Below, piece by piece: positions 33,002 to 41,348 of a DNA stretch of 64,000 nt. The translations under genes and the position numbers were made by a program. The stretch covers positions 29,150-93,149 of the forward strand of contig CAMKLO010000005.1 of NCBI GenBank assembly GCA_946413655.1. Reading direction: 5' to 3'. Numbering within the stretch: position 1 is the first letter of the stretch; every line of letters begins with the position of its first letter. Under the pieces are notes generated by a model. It searched no databases, was not told where the DNA came from, and saw nothing but the letters and a program-made list of their open reading frames with translations. Source of the stretch: an uncultured Fibrobacter sp. GTDB lineage: Bacteria > Fibrobacterota > Fibrobacteria > Fibrobacterales > Fibrobacteraceae.

Positions 33002-34870
33002 ATGGAACTGAAAGACGTTAAGTCGCCTCAGGACTTGAAGCACTGTTCCGTCGAGGAACTGAACCGCTTGGCTTCGCAGATTCGCGAGACCATTATTGGG
33101 CAGGTGGCCAAACATGGCGGTCACCTGGCGTCGAGCCTTGGCGTTGTTGAACTGACTCTTGCGCTTCACTATGTGTTCAACGCACCGGACGATAAGATTG
33201 TCTGGGACGTGGGGCACCAGGCGTACGTGCACAAGTTATTGACCGGTCGTTTCGACCGCTTCGATACTTTGCGCCAGCAGGGCGGTATTTCCGGGTTCCT
33301 GAAAAGGAACGAAAGCGTTTACGACTGCTTTGGAGCGGGGCATGCCACGACATCTATTTCGGCAGCTCTTGGCTTTGCGGTTGCACGTGACCGTTTCAAT
33401 CGTAACAACAACGTGGTTGCCGTCATTGGCGATGGCTCCATGACGGGCGGTATGGCGTATGAAGCGCTCAACAATGTGGGTGCCTCCAAGCAGAACATGA
33501 CCATCATCCTGAACGATAACAGGATGAGCATTGCGCCGAACGTCGGCGGGTTCAGCAAGTACTTGAACCGCGTGATTTCGGATCCGGTTTACAATAAGAT
33601 GCGTACGGACTTGGACCGCTTGATGACGCGTTTGCCGGGTATTCTGGGTTCACGATTCCGTGACCTCTTCTTGCAGGTCGAGAACGCTGCAAAGAACGCC
33701 GTGAAGCCGGGACGTTTCTTCGAGGACTTGGGCATCCGCTATTTCGGTCCGATTGACGGTCATGACATCAACGAATTGGTCATGATTCTCGAACGCGTCA
33801 AGAACCAGCAGGGGCCGTGCCTCGTGCATGTGGTTACAGAAAAGGGCCGCGGTTTTTCTGCTGCTGAAAAGAATCCGACAAAGTATCACGGTTGTGGTGC
33901 ATTCGACCCAGAAAGCGGGCTTCCGCTTGCTCCGGGCAATCCGAATCCGTCCCTCACGAGCGTGTTTGGCAATACGCTTTTGCAGCTTGCCAAGAAGGAC
34001 AAGCGCATCATGGGTATCACGGCTGCAATGCCTACGGGCTGCGGCATGGATATCGTGATGAAGGAACTTCCGGAACGCGTGATTGACGTGGGCATTGCCG
34101 AAGAACATGCGGTGACGTTTGCCGCCGGGCTTGCCTGCGATGGCGTTGTCCCCGTGGTGGCGATTTATTCGTCGTTCATGCAGCGTGCCTACGACCAGAT
34201 TATCCATGATATCGCCTTGCAGAATTTGCATGTGGTGCTAGTTCTTGACCGTGCGGGCCTTGTCGGTGCCGACGGCCCGACGCATCACGGTGCTTTTGAC
34301 TTGTCGTTCTTGCGCACGGTTCCTGGCCTTACTCTCATGGCTCCTTCCAACGAAAATGAACTGCGCGACATGTTGACTGCCGCGATTGATATGGAAGGCG
34401 TGGTGGCTATTCGCTATCCGAGAGGGACCTCGCTGGCCGCTGAACCCGTGCCTTCGGAAGGACCGTTCGACGGCAAGAGCCCGAAAATTCTTGAGAAGGG
34501 TTCCGGCATACTCCTTTTGGGCGCCGGCTTCATGACAAATGAACTCAAGAAGACTGCCTCCGTGCTTCGTGAAAACGGATACAACCCGACGCTTGTGGAT
34601 GCCCGTTTTATCAAGCCGCTGGACCAGGAATGCTACCGTTCGCTGTTTGACAGCCACGATGTTATCGTGACATTGGAAGACAACACACGGGTGGGTGGTT
34701 ACGGTTCGGCTATAGCGGAACTGTTGTCCGATCTGGGCTATACGGACAAGAAACTGTACCGGTTCGGTCTTCCGGACAGATTCGTTGAACAGGGAGAAAT
34801 CAAAGCTCTCTACAAGATTCTAGAAATTGACGGGGAATCCGTCGCCAAACAGTTGATGGAAAAATTATGA
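33002..34870 (+). CDS. dxs: 1-deoxy-D-xylulose-5-phosphate synthase
   Basis: The 622-aa thiamine-diphosphate enzyme joins pyruvate and glyceraldehyde-3-phosphate, the first step of the MEP isoprenoid pathway. Visible motifs are the N-terminal HLASSLGVVELTLALHYVF, the GDGSMTGGMAYEALNNVG ThDP-binding loop ending in NDNRMSI, the catalytic Glu in DVGIAEEHAVTFAAGLA, and DRAGLVGADGPTHHGAFD near residue 420. Length is normal. ATG follows directly after the ispA stop, and the stop overlaps the ATG of the RNA methyltransferase gene (ATGA), so translation is probably coupled across ispA, dxs and the next gene. Confidence 0.97.
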   Translation: MELKDVKSPQDLKHCSVEELNRLASQIRETIIGQVAKHGGHLASSLGVVELTLALHYVFNAPDDKIVWDVGHQAYVHKLLTGRFDRFDTLRQQGGISGFLKRNESVYDCFGAGHATTSISAALGFAVARDRFNRNNNVVAVIGDGSMTGGMAYEALNNVGASKQNMTIILNDNRMSIAPNVGGFSKYLNRVISDPVYNKMRTDLDRLMTRLPGILGSRFRDLFLQVENAAKNAVKPGRFFEDLGIRYFGPIDGHDINELVMILERVKNQQGPCLVHVVTEKGRGFSAAEKNPTKYHGCGAFDPESGLPLAPGNPNPSLTSVFGNTLLQLAKKDKRIMGITAAMPTGCGMDIVMKELPERVIDVGIAEEHAVTFAAGLACDGVVPVVAIYSSFMQRAYDQIIHDIALQNLHVVLVLDRAGLVGADGPTHHGAFDLSFLRTVPGLTLMAPSNENELRDMLTAAIDMEGVVAIRYPRGTSLAAEPVPSEGPFDGKSPKILEKGSGILLLGAGFMTNELKKTASVLRENGYNPTLVDARFIKPLDQECYRSLFDSHDVIVTLEDNTRVGGYGSAIAELLSDLGYTDKKLYRFGLPDRFVEQGEIKALYKILEIDGESVAKQLMEKL

Positions 34871-36117
34871 GTGAAGAAGAAAACAAACCGAAGCGCACCG
34901 TAAGGATGACGCTGGACCGTAAATTTGGAGTCAGTGAAGCTCCCGAACGCCGCCCTCGCCGCAACGATGACGAACGCGGTTCCTTTGGCGACAAGCCCTT
35001 TAATCGTGGCGACCGTCGTTTCGACCGCGATGATCGCCGCTTTGATCGTGGTGACCGTCGCTTTAACCGTGACGACCGTGGCGACCGCCGCGACGAAAAT
35101 CGCGAAGACCGTCCGTTCAACCGCGAAGAACGCCGCTTTGGTGACCGTCCGTTCAATCGCGACCGTCGCCCGCACCGCTTTGGCGACAAGCCGTTCAACC
35201 GCGGCCGTCGCGATGCCGTGACGAACGCCCCTGTTTATCGCCAGCGCCCCGAACAGAAGGAAGCTGTCGATGAGAACTTGGATGAGGCCGCGCTCGAAGC
35301 TCGCGCCGCCCAAATCGAGACCGTTGATGATGCCGCCTCCACACCGCCGTGGTTCAAGCGCCTCATCGCTTGCACCACCGAAAAGGGCCGCGAACGCGAA
35401 GGCAAGTTCCTTGGCGAAGGCGTTCACGTTGTCGAAGAACTCGTGAAGCACCACCGCGAAATCGTCATCTCGATTTATGCGGTCGAAGGTTTCGAAAACG
35501 AACCGTTGATCGAAGCGATTAACGATGCCGAAATTACGATGCATGTGCTCACCGAAGAACAGATGAAGCGTCTTTCTTCTACGGTGACGACGCAGGGCAT
35601 CATCGCTTACTGCAACATTGCGAGCAAGAAGCCGGTCTATGAAATGAGCCGCAGCGTACTCACGCTTGTGGATGCCGTGCAGGATCCGGGCAACCTCGGA
35701 ACGCTCTTCCGCACGAGCCTCGGTTTTGGTTCTAACGGCATGATTCTCGGTCGCGGTACCGTGAGCCCGTTCAACCCGAAGGTTGTCCGCGGTTCCTCGG
35801 GCACGTTCCTTCGCGTTCCGTTTGAATTCGATGTAGATCTTGTCGATCAAATTAATTTCCTCCGCAGCAAGGGCTACACCATCATCGCAACGGATTTGCA
35901 TGCCAAGCAGTCCCTCCGCGAAATCCCGAGCCACAAGCTCCGCAAGATGGCGTTCCTCGTGGGTAACGAAGGTGCCGGCACGAACCCGTACTTCATCGAA
36001 CTCGCCGACGAAACGGTGAAGATTCCGATGAGCAGCGAACTTGAATCTCTGAACGTGGCTGTCGCCCACGGCATTCTCTCTTACGAAGCCGCCCAGATTC
36101 AGGAGGAATTGAAGTAA
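34867..36117 (+). CDS. TrmH/SpoU-family RNA 2'-O-methyltransferase with Arg/Asp-rich N-terminal tail
   Basis: This is a 416-aa cytosolic protein. Residues 20-125 are low-complexity with repeated DRRF-D/N-R and FGDKPFNRG units, similar to RGG-like disordered RNA-binding tails. Residues 155-225 are an L30e-like substrate-binding domain (ACTTEKGREREGKFLGEG). Residues 255-415 form the SPOUT domain: motif 1 DAVQDPGNLGTLFRTS, motif 2 LVGNEGAGTN, motif 3 IPMSSELESLNVAVAHGIL. It transfers a methyl group from SAM to a ribose 2'-OH in rRNA or tRNA; RlmB-like rRNA specificity is possible but unproven. It overlaps dxs and pyrF at its ends. Confidence 0.88.
   Translation: MSEEENKPKRTVRMTLDRKFGVSEAPERRPRRNDDERGSFGDKPFNRGDRRFDRDDRRFDRGDRRFNRDDRGDRRDENREDRPFNREERRFGDRPFNRDRRPHRFGDKPFNRGRRDAVTNAPVYRQRPEQKEAVDENLDEAALEARAAQIETVDDAASTPPWFKRLIACTTEKGREREGKFLGEGVHVVEELVKHHREIVISIYAVEGFENEPLIEAINDAEITMHVLTEEQMKRLSSTVTTQGIIAYCNIASKKPVYEMSRSVLTLVDAVQDPGNLGTLFRTSLGFGSNGMILGRGTVSPFNPKVVRGSSGTFLRVPFEFDVDLVDQINFLRSKGYTIIATDLHAKQSLREIPSHKLRKMAFLVGNEGAGTNPYFIELADETVKIPMSSELESLNVAVAHGILSYEAAQIQEELK
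34980..35215 (+). repeat. Short tandem coding repeats (GACCGTCGTTT... units) in the methyltransferase gene
   Basis: Units encoding GDRRFDR / DDRRFDR / GDRRFNR and DRPFNRE / DKPFNRG recur about every 21-24 nt. Copies differ at synonymous sites, so the repeat is maintained at protein level. Such arrays can change length by slippage. Confidence 0.7.
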
Positions 36118-36986
36118 TGACGTGCTTTTACGATCGCCTTGAACAGCGTATTGCGAAGTGCGGTAACCCGGTCTGCATGGGCATGGACCCTGTGCTCAAG
36201 CTCATCCCGCTTGAAGGTACTCCCGAAGACCGCATCAAGCGTTTCTATTCCGACATTCTGGAATGCTGCCTCAAGCGTAACGTGCAGCCTGCCGTCGTGA
36301 AGCCGAACAGCGCTTATTACGAATGCGTGAGCGTGCAGTCGATGCTTGTTTTGCAGCAGCTCATTGCCGATTACCGAAGCGCAGGCATTCCTGTTATTTT
36401 GGATGCAAAGCGCGGTGACATTGGCAAGTCCAGTGCCGCTTACGCAAACGCTGCCTACGATGTCTATCGTGCTGACGCCGTGACCGTCTCCCCGTGGATG
36501 GGGGCCGATTCCGTCGGTCCGTTCATTCGCGAAAACAGCGAGAACGGCGCCTACGTGCTCCTCCGCACGAGTAACAAGGGCGCTCACGACTTCCAGGATT
36601 TGCAAATCCGCGATGCCGCCCAGGCTTTCTATTCCGTTGCAGACAAGATTGTGGAATGGGACAAGGGGCAGGGTTACCTTGGTGCTGTTGTCGGCGCCAC
36701 GAATCCGGGCGAGCTTGAAAATATTACGCGTTACTTGGCTCAAGAAACCAAGTACGAAATCCCGTTCCTCATTCCGGGCGTGTCCATTCCGGGCGTACCT
36801 GGCGGTCAGGGCGGCGACGCAAAAACTGTTCTCAAGGCTATCGAAAACGGTGGCGGCAAACGCAAGTTCCACGTGCTCAATTCGAGCAGCGGCCTCAACT
36901 TTGCCTGGCAGCGTAACGATACACCGGCGAACTACGCGAACGATTGCGTCGATGCACTCGAACGCTTAGCGGATAGCCTCCGCTAA
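36117..36986 (+). CDS. pyrF: Orotidine 5'-phosphate decarboxylase, type 2
   Basis: The 289-aa enzyme decarboxylates OMP to UMP, the last step of de novo pyrimidine synthesis. The type-2 (long) form is recognised by VCMGMDPVLKLIP at the N-terminus, VKPNSAYYE, the catalytic LDAKRGDIGKSSAAYA, and GAVVGATNPGE plus FLIPGVSIPGVPGGQGGD near the phosphate site. The ATG overlaps the stop of the methyltransferase gene (TAATG). It ends the ispA-dxs-SPOUT-pyrF operon; a strong hairpin overlaps the last codons. Confidence is high. Confidence 0.95.
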   Translation: MTCFYDRLEQRIAKCGNPVCMGMDPVLKLIPLEGTPEDRIKRFYSDILECCLKRNVQPAVVKPNSAYYECVSVQSMLVLQQLIADYRSAGIPVILDAKRGDIGKSSAAYANAAYDVYRADAVTVSPWMGADSVGPFIRENSENGAYVLLRTSNKGAHDFQDLQIRDAAQAFYSVADKIVEWDKGQGYLGAVVGATNPGELENITRYLAQETKYEIPFLIPGVSIPGVPGGQGGDAKTVLKAIENGGGKRKFHVLNSSSGLNFAWQRNDTPANYANDCVDALERLADSLR

Positions 36987-36989
36987 GCG
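36963..36989 (+). terminator. Perfect 11-bp hairpin over the pyrF stop codon
   Basis: CGCTTAGCGGA (36963-36973) and TCCGCTAAGCG (36979-36989) form a perfect stem with a 5-nt loop. The pyrF stop codon lies inside the 3' arm. There is no T-tract, so it may end the mRNA by another route or protect its 3' end. Confidence 0.45.
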
Positions 36990-36992
36990 GAG

Positions 36993-37095
36993 TTATAAGT
37001 TCTAAGTTACTAGTTACTAGAAACGTTCTTATTGCAATCTCTAGTAACTATTAACTAGTAACTAGTAACTACTAACTATTAACTAGTAACTAATC
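36993..37095. repeat. CTAGTAA-type 7-bp tandem array
   Basis: From 37041 eight heptamers run without phase break: CTAGTAA, CTATTAA, CTAGTAA, CTAGTAA, CTACTAA, CTATTAA, CTAGTAA, CTAATCA. The last A is the first base of ATG 37096. An upstream part (36999-37020) has TTCTAAG/TTACTAG units in related phase. It fills the whole gap between pyrF and the next gene, so there is no normal ribosome site for that gene. Confidence 0.75.
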
Positions 37096-38040
37096 ATGCG
37101 TTTCCTTGCTGCTATCATAACTGCTATTGCCATCATCGCGGTTGCGTTCCATTACGCAAAGCCGTTGCCTGGCACGAATTTCGATGAATCCTTCTTGCCG
37201 AAGGCTTCGTCTGTTCGCTATGTAGCTGCAGGTCATGATGCATCTGTGGCAGGGCTTTTCTGGATCAAGGGCCTCACGGAACTGGGCGAAAGCTACCTCA
37301 CTGGCAAGGAATATGCATATCTCGGTCATGTGGCTGAACTTTCGACGAGTCTTGATTCGCTGTTCTATACGCCGTATTACTTTGTCGGTGGCGTGACTCC
37401 GGTCGATGCTCCCGATACTTCGGACTTTTCGGTTTTGCGCCGCGCGTCACGCGTTTATCCTGAGAACTGGCGCCTCTCGCTTTACTTTGCGCTGCGACTT
37501 GCCCGTGGCCCGTACCCTAACAGGACGGAAGCGGCAAACGTGATGCGCAAGTATTTCGATAGCCCCGATACGACGATTCCAGACCACATCCGCACGATTT
37601 ACCGTAGCTTTGAACTCGATTCCATGCAGACAGAAACGGCGCTGGAAACAGTTTTGAACGACGTGATGCAGCCGCGCTTCAAAAAGTTCCGTGCGAGCTT
37701 CTATGTTAAGATTCTCAAGCTCCTTGGCTACAAAAGCTTAATCAAGGATTACGACAACGATCAGGAATATCAGAAGGTAAAGTACCTCGTCGATAACATG
37801 GCCGATGGCAAAATTCATCCGTCGATAGTTTATCGTGAACTCCTTGCCATGAAGAAGCCTGAAGAGCCCGCACCTGCGGATTCGACTGCAGTTCCGGCAG
37901 ATTCGACAGCTTCCGCTGATACAACTGCGGCGGTTCCCGTAGATACGACGACATCAAAAATCGCGATTGATGCAAATGCAAAAGTCGCGAATACGAATGA
38001 AAAAACCGCAAACGTTGCGGATACTTTAAAAAAGAAGTAA
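37096..38040 (+). CDS. Hypothetical membrane-anchored or secreted protein
   Basis: No family recognised. The 314-aa protein has an N-terminal hydrophobic helix (residues 3-19, no clear cleavage site). The body is helical, with segments typical of TPR-like solenoids (SVLRRASRVYPENWRLSLYF, TIPDHIRTIYRSFELDSMQT). The last 55 residues are low-complexity Pro/Ala/Asp/Ser/Thr (PAPADSTAVPADSTAS), likely disordered. The start codon touches the 7-bp array directly. The gene is followed by a convergent gene pair, so it is probably a single transcript. Periplasmic orientation is inferred. Confidence 0.65.
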   Translation: MRFLAAIITAIAIIAVAFHYAKPLPGTNFDESFLPKASSVRYVAAGHDASVAGLFWIKGLTELGESYLTGKEYAYLGHVAELSTSLDSLFYTPYYFVGGVTPVDAPDTSDFSVLRRASRVYPENWRLSLYFALRLARGPYPNRTEAANVMRKYFDSPDTTIPDHIRTIYRSFELDSMQTETALETVLNDVMQPRFKKFRASFYVKILKLLGYKSLIKDYDNDQEYQKVKYLVDNMADGKIHPSIVYRELLAMKKPEEPAPADSTAVPADSTASADTTAAVPVDTTTSKIAIDANAKVANTNEKTANVADTLKKK

Positions 38041-38081
38041 TCGATTACTTTATTAAATAAACAAAGCGGACTTTCGTTCGC

Positions 38082-38861
38082 TTATTTCGTGCAGCGCTTG
38101 GCGTTGTTTGGAAGTCCCATCAGCTCGAATGCAGTCTTGCAGCGGTCGAATACTTTCTTTGCTTCGGACGCATTGGTTTTGCTTAAAAATTCACCGCGGT
38201 GGTAAAGGATGGTTGCCGTTGTAAATGGCATGTTTGCTTCCACGGATTTTGCTTCTGCTTCGCGGTAAAGCGAATCGGCGTTACCGGACTTTTGCAAATC
38301 GGCCAGGCGGGCTTCCGTCCAGAAGTAGATTCCCGTGTCGTCGTCGGTGCTTTTGCCGACCATCTTGAGTGCTTGTGCTGCTTTTTCGCTGTTGCGGCTT
38401 CCGGCGTAGGCGATAGCGCATTCCGAATAAAACGCGCCTTGCAGTTGGTCTTCGAGCTTGTCGAGAACGTCTTCATCGAAGCTTTCGCAAAGTTGAATCG
38501 CTTCGGAGTATTTTCCGGTGGCGTTTTTCAAAGCCATTTTCGCTTTGACGAGCATACCTCTGGTCGAACGGTCCATGCCTTCGTTTTCAACATAGTTCAG
38601 CAATGAATCGGCCATGTCGTAATCGAGGCTCTTCGTGCGGATTTGCCCCATTGCAATGAAAATGCGGGCTTCGGAACGCCTGTCCGCTTCTTTGCGGCTT
38701 GCGACAAGGGCGCGTTCCAGTTGCGAGTATCCCTTGGCGAATTTCCCGGCATTTATGGACTTCTGCGCACGAGAAGCGAGCATCCCCGATTCCGAGGCAT
38801 ATACTGCAGATGCGCTAAGCGCCATGCAAAGAGCCATTTTTATAGACTTGCGCATTACCAT
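38082..38861 (-). CDS. TPR-like secreted protein
   Basis: ATG 38861 is chosen for the GGAGAG ribosome site 5 nt upstream; it overlaps the stop region of the MCE gene (ATGGTAATG). An alternative ATG at 38855 shares its A with that stop. The N-terminal signal peptide ends near VYASESG. The rest (about 240 aa) is helical with TPR-like pairs (SRAQKSINAGKFAKGYSQLERAL, AQALKMVGKSTDDDTGIYFW, ADSLYREAEAKSVEANMPF). It ends with KRCTK. It is translated with the MCE/MlaD-type protein, so it may be a periplasmic partner of a lipid-transport complex; this is inferred from the overlap only. Confidence 0.7.
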   Translation of the reverse strand: MVMRKSIKMALCMALSASAVYASESGMLASRAQKSINAGKFAKGYSQLERALVASRKEADRRSEARIFIAMGQIRTKSLDYDMADSLLNYVENEGMDRSTRGMLVKAKMALKNATGKYSEAIQLCESFDEDVLDKLEDQLQGAFYSECAIAYAGSRNSEKAAQALKMVGKSTDDDTGIYFWTEARLADLQKSGNADSLYREAEAKSVEANMPFTTATILYHRGEFLSKTNASEAKKVFDRCKTAFELMGLPNNAKRCTK

Positions 38862-39847
38862 AGCGTCTCTCCGATAAACGGTACGGAATCGTGCTTTGGA
38901 ATATTGCTTCTGAAAAGCCACATCTTGGACATGCCGGTCATTAAGTCATCCGCGTTTTGCAAGGTGTTTTCCGTCGTATTTATGAAGTCCTGCAAACCAT
39001 TTGTGACCGAGCTGAAATTGGTGACGAGATTGTCCATGCGGCCGACCGTCGTGTCCATGGAATTCAGAATATTCGTAACTTGGTTCGGCAAAGTCTTGAA
39101 TTCGTTGAGCAAATTGCCCATAGTGATTGTCACTTCGTTGCTCCGGTTGAGGAGCGATGGAACTCCGCTGTTCATCGTGTCTAGCAGGACCGAGGTCTTG
39201 GAAAGAACGCTTTTGCTGAGTAAGGTGATATCGTTAAATCTGTTGATTTGCCTGTCGATGTTGTCGTAAAGTGCGCGCGAACCGAACAATGCGCCCACCG
39301 TCGTTCCGGTGTCCAACGCCATGGCGACAAGTTCGTCGGCAGCATCGACAAGGTGGCTTACGCGGCCTAAAAGTTCGTTCGTAGTTTCGAGGATTGTTTC
39401 GATATCCTGGGCCTTGCCTGCCGGGAGAGATTCTCCGTCGCTTAGCACGCGGCCTTTGCCTTTTTTGATGTCAATATTGATAACACGGGCCGAAATCATG
39501 TTCTGGTCGCGGATGGCATACACAATAGCGCTATCGGTAATCATCGGCTGGAATTCTTGGCGGATGGAAAACTCCATGAGCACGCCATTGCCATCGGGCT
39601 TGATTTGCATGTCTGAAATTTGTCCGACATCGACACCGCTAATCTGTACACGGGTACCCGGTCTAAGGCCTAAGGCTTTTTCAAAGTTACTGTAGAGTTT
39701 GTACTCCTGGGATTTGATGACTCCCGTGTCAAAAAGGTAGTGGTAAAGCACCAGCGAAAAAATCATGACGGCAACAGTGCTCATTACGCCGACCAGGAGG
39801 CCGGACATTTCCATCCAGTTAATCTGTTTTATCTTTCGAAAAGCCAT
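38855..39847 (-). CDS. MCE/MlaD-family protein
   Basis: The 330-aa protein has one N-terminal membrane helix (about 12-36). Residues 40-120 form the MCE domain: LGLRPGTRVQISGVDVGQIS and the later ISARVINIDIKKGKG. After that a long helical region follows (residues 150-310) with LLGRVSHLVDAADELV and TNGLQDFINTTENTL segments, as in MlaD-type proteins that form hexameric rings. MCE proteins shuttle phospholipids between inner and outer membranes with an MlaE permease and MlaF ATPase. Neither of these genes is in the window. It is divergent from the aminopeptidase gene and overlaps the downstream TPR-like gene. Confidence 0.88.
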   Translation of the reverse strand: MAFRKIKQINWMEMSGLLVGVMSTVAVMIFSLVLYHYLFDTGVIKSQEYKLYSNFEKALGLRPGTRVQISGVDVGQISDMQIKPDGNGVLMEFSIRQEFQPMITDSAIVYAIRDQNMISARVINIDIKKGKGRVLSDGESLPAGKAQDIETILETTNELLGRVSHLVDAADELVAMALDTGTTVGALFGSRALYDNIDRQINRFNDITLLSKSVLSKTSVLLDTMNSGVPSLLNRSNEVTITMGNLLNEFKTLPNQVTNILNSMDTTVGRMDNLVTNFSSVTNGLQDFINTTENTLQNADDLMTGMSKMWLFRSNIPKHDSVPFIGETLW

Positions 39848-39914
39848 TGTTTGCGAAAAAATATAAATAGATTATATTATCAAATTGTAATAAAAAGAAA
39901 ATTTATGAGGAAAT
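39848..39914. promoter_or_regulatory. Divergent promoter region between MCE operon and M18 aminopeptidase
   Basis: This 67-bp AT-rich gap contains TATATTTT (minus direction, toward the MCE gene) and TATATTAT (plus direction). GAGGAAAT just before ATG 39915 is the ribosome site of the aminopeptidase. No palindromic operator is evident. Confidence 0.35.
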
Positions 39915-41174
39915 ATGGAATTTTTTGATTTTTTAAATACTGCCGTGACTCCGTATCATACGGTGGATTGTCTTAAATCCCAGTTTGAAGCAAACTCTTT
40001 TACAAATTTTGAAATTGGGATGGGACTAGAAGCCGGCAGAGCGTATTTTGCTTGTCGCGGGGCATCGATTATTGCGTTCCGCACTCCCAAACAGTGGAAT
40101 GGTTCGTCGCGGTTTCGGATTGCGCTTGCGCATACGGATTTCCCGGCGCTTAAGGTTTCCCCGAATCCAGATGGAATGAATGCGGGTGTCTGTACGCTCC
40201 ACACGGAGGTTTATGGTTCGCCGCTTTATACGAGCTGGCTCGACCGCGACCTTGGCTATGCGGGGATGCTTGCGTATGTGGATGCGGCGGATTCTGCGAC
40301 GCTCAAGACAAAACTGTTCCGTGGCGCGAAACTTTTCAGGATTCCGCAGTTGGCAGTTCACTTGAACAGGAACGTGAACCAGGACGGACTCAAGGTGAAT
40401 CCGCAGGTGGATTTCAACGCTTTGTGGTGTGGTGCCGCACAGGACGGAAATAAGAATTTATTTGTAACTGCGCTTGAAAAGGAACTCCCCGAAGGGGCGC
40501 GTCTGGTGGATTTCGATGTACAGCTGTTCGACGCCCAACTGGCCAATGGCGGCGGGCTTGACGACGAGTGGATTTATTCCGGAAGGCTCGACAACTTGAG
40601 CAGTTGCCATGCGATTGCAGAGGCTATTGTGAGCGCCGAGTCCGCTAAAAACGATTGCTTTGTCGCCTGCTTCTTCAACAACGAAGAAATCGGTTCCACG
40701 ACCCGCGAAGGTGCCGCCGGCAATTTCCTCAAGTCCATCCTCTCGTCTATCATCAAGGTTGGTGAGCCTGTCGAACCACTCTCCTCTATATTAGCTGATT
40801 CCCTTGCGTTATCAATTGACATGGCTCATGCAGCCCACCCGAACCACATGGAAAAACATGAACCGAATCATGCGCCGCTATTGGGTAAAGGCATTGTGCT
40901 GAAGACAAATTCTCAAAAGCGTTATGCGAGCGATTTGATGAGTTCCGCCAAACTCCGCTTGCTTTGCGAACAGGCGGGTATCCCGCTCCAGGTGTTCATT
41001 ATGCGTAACGACATGCCTTGTGGAAGTACTGTTGGTCCGACGGTATCGGCAACCCTCGGGATCCCGACGGTCGATATCGGCGAACCCATGCTCAGCATGC
41101 ACAGCATCCGCGAGATGATGGCCTCAAGCGACCATGCCGATATGATAAAATTATTGAAAACGTTTTATCGGTAG
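39915..41174 (+). CDS. apeB: M18-family aminopeptidase
   Basis: The 419-aa cytosolic metallopeptidase is related to aspartyl aminopeptidases and yeast Lap4. Zinc-site elements are seen in order: AHTDFPALKV (His), SGRLDNLSSCHA (bridging Asp), FNNEEIGSTTREGAAG (catalytic Glu-Glu), SIDMAHAAHPNH (Asp) and IGEPMLSMHSIREM (His). M18 enzymes are usually tetrahedral dodecamers that remove N-terminal acidic or neutral residues. The strong GAGGAAAT ribosome site sets the start. It has the normal length. The gene symbol follows bacterial M18 naming; substrate preference is unknown. Confidence 0.9.
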   Translation: MEFFDFLNTAVTPYHTVDCLKSQFEANSFTNFEIGMGLEAGRAYFACRGASIIAFRTPKQWNGSSRFRIALAHTDFPALKVSPNPDGMNAGVCTLHTEVYGSPLYTSWLDRDLGYAGMLAYVDAADSATLKTKLFRGAKLFRIPQLAVHLNRNVNQDGLKVNPQVDFNALWCGAAQDGNKNLFVTALEKELPEGARLVDFDVQLFDAQLANGGGLDDEWIYSGRLDNLSSCHAIAEAIVSAESAKNDCFVACFFNNEEIGSTTREGAAGNFLKSILSSIIKVGEPVEPLSSILADSLALSIDMAHAAHPNHMEKHEPNHAPLLGKGIVLKTNSQKRYASDLMSSAKLRLLCEQAGIPLQVFIMRNDMPCGSTVGPTVSATLGIPTVDIGEPMLSMHSIREMMASSDHADMIKLLKTFYR

Positions 41175-41185
41175 GGATTAGGAAC

Positions 41186-41348
41186 GTCATCCTGATTGCG
41201 AAGCAAGAAGGATCCAGTTATGTTTTAGCCTGGATGTTTCGCTTCGCTCAACATGACGTTTTCATTTTTAACTTTTAATTTTTCATTCCTAATCACTAAT
41301 CACTAACCACTGTTTACTCTCTCTCGTCACTCGTCACTCGTCTCTCGT
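41186..41348. repeat. GTCATCCTGA repeat pair and 7-bp array between convergent genes
   Basis: GTCATCCTGATTGCGAAGCA ... GGATCCAGTT and a reversed half (TTCGCTTCGCTCAACATGACG) occupy 41188-41261. From 41289 heptamers run: CTAATCA, CTAATCA, CTAACCA, CTGTTTA, then from 41326 GTCACTC, GTCACTC, GTCTCTC. The second run lies inside the 3' end of the acyltransferase gene and encodes its last residues (RRETSDE). Confidence 0.65.

Noticed and set aside
37041..37096. CRISPR array
   Set aside because: The units are 7 bp with no spacers, and no cas gene is in the window.
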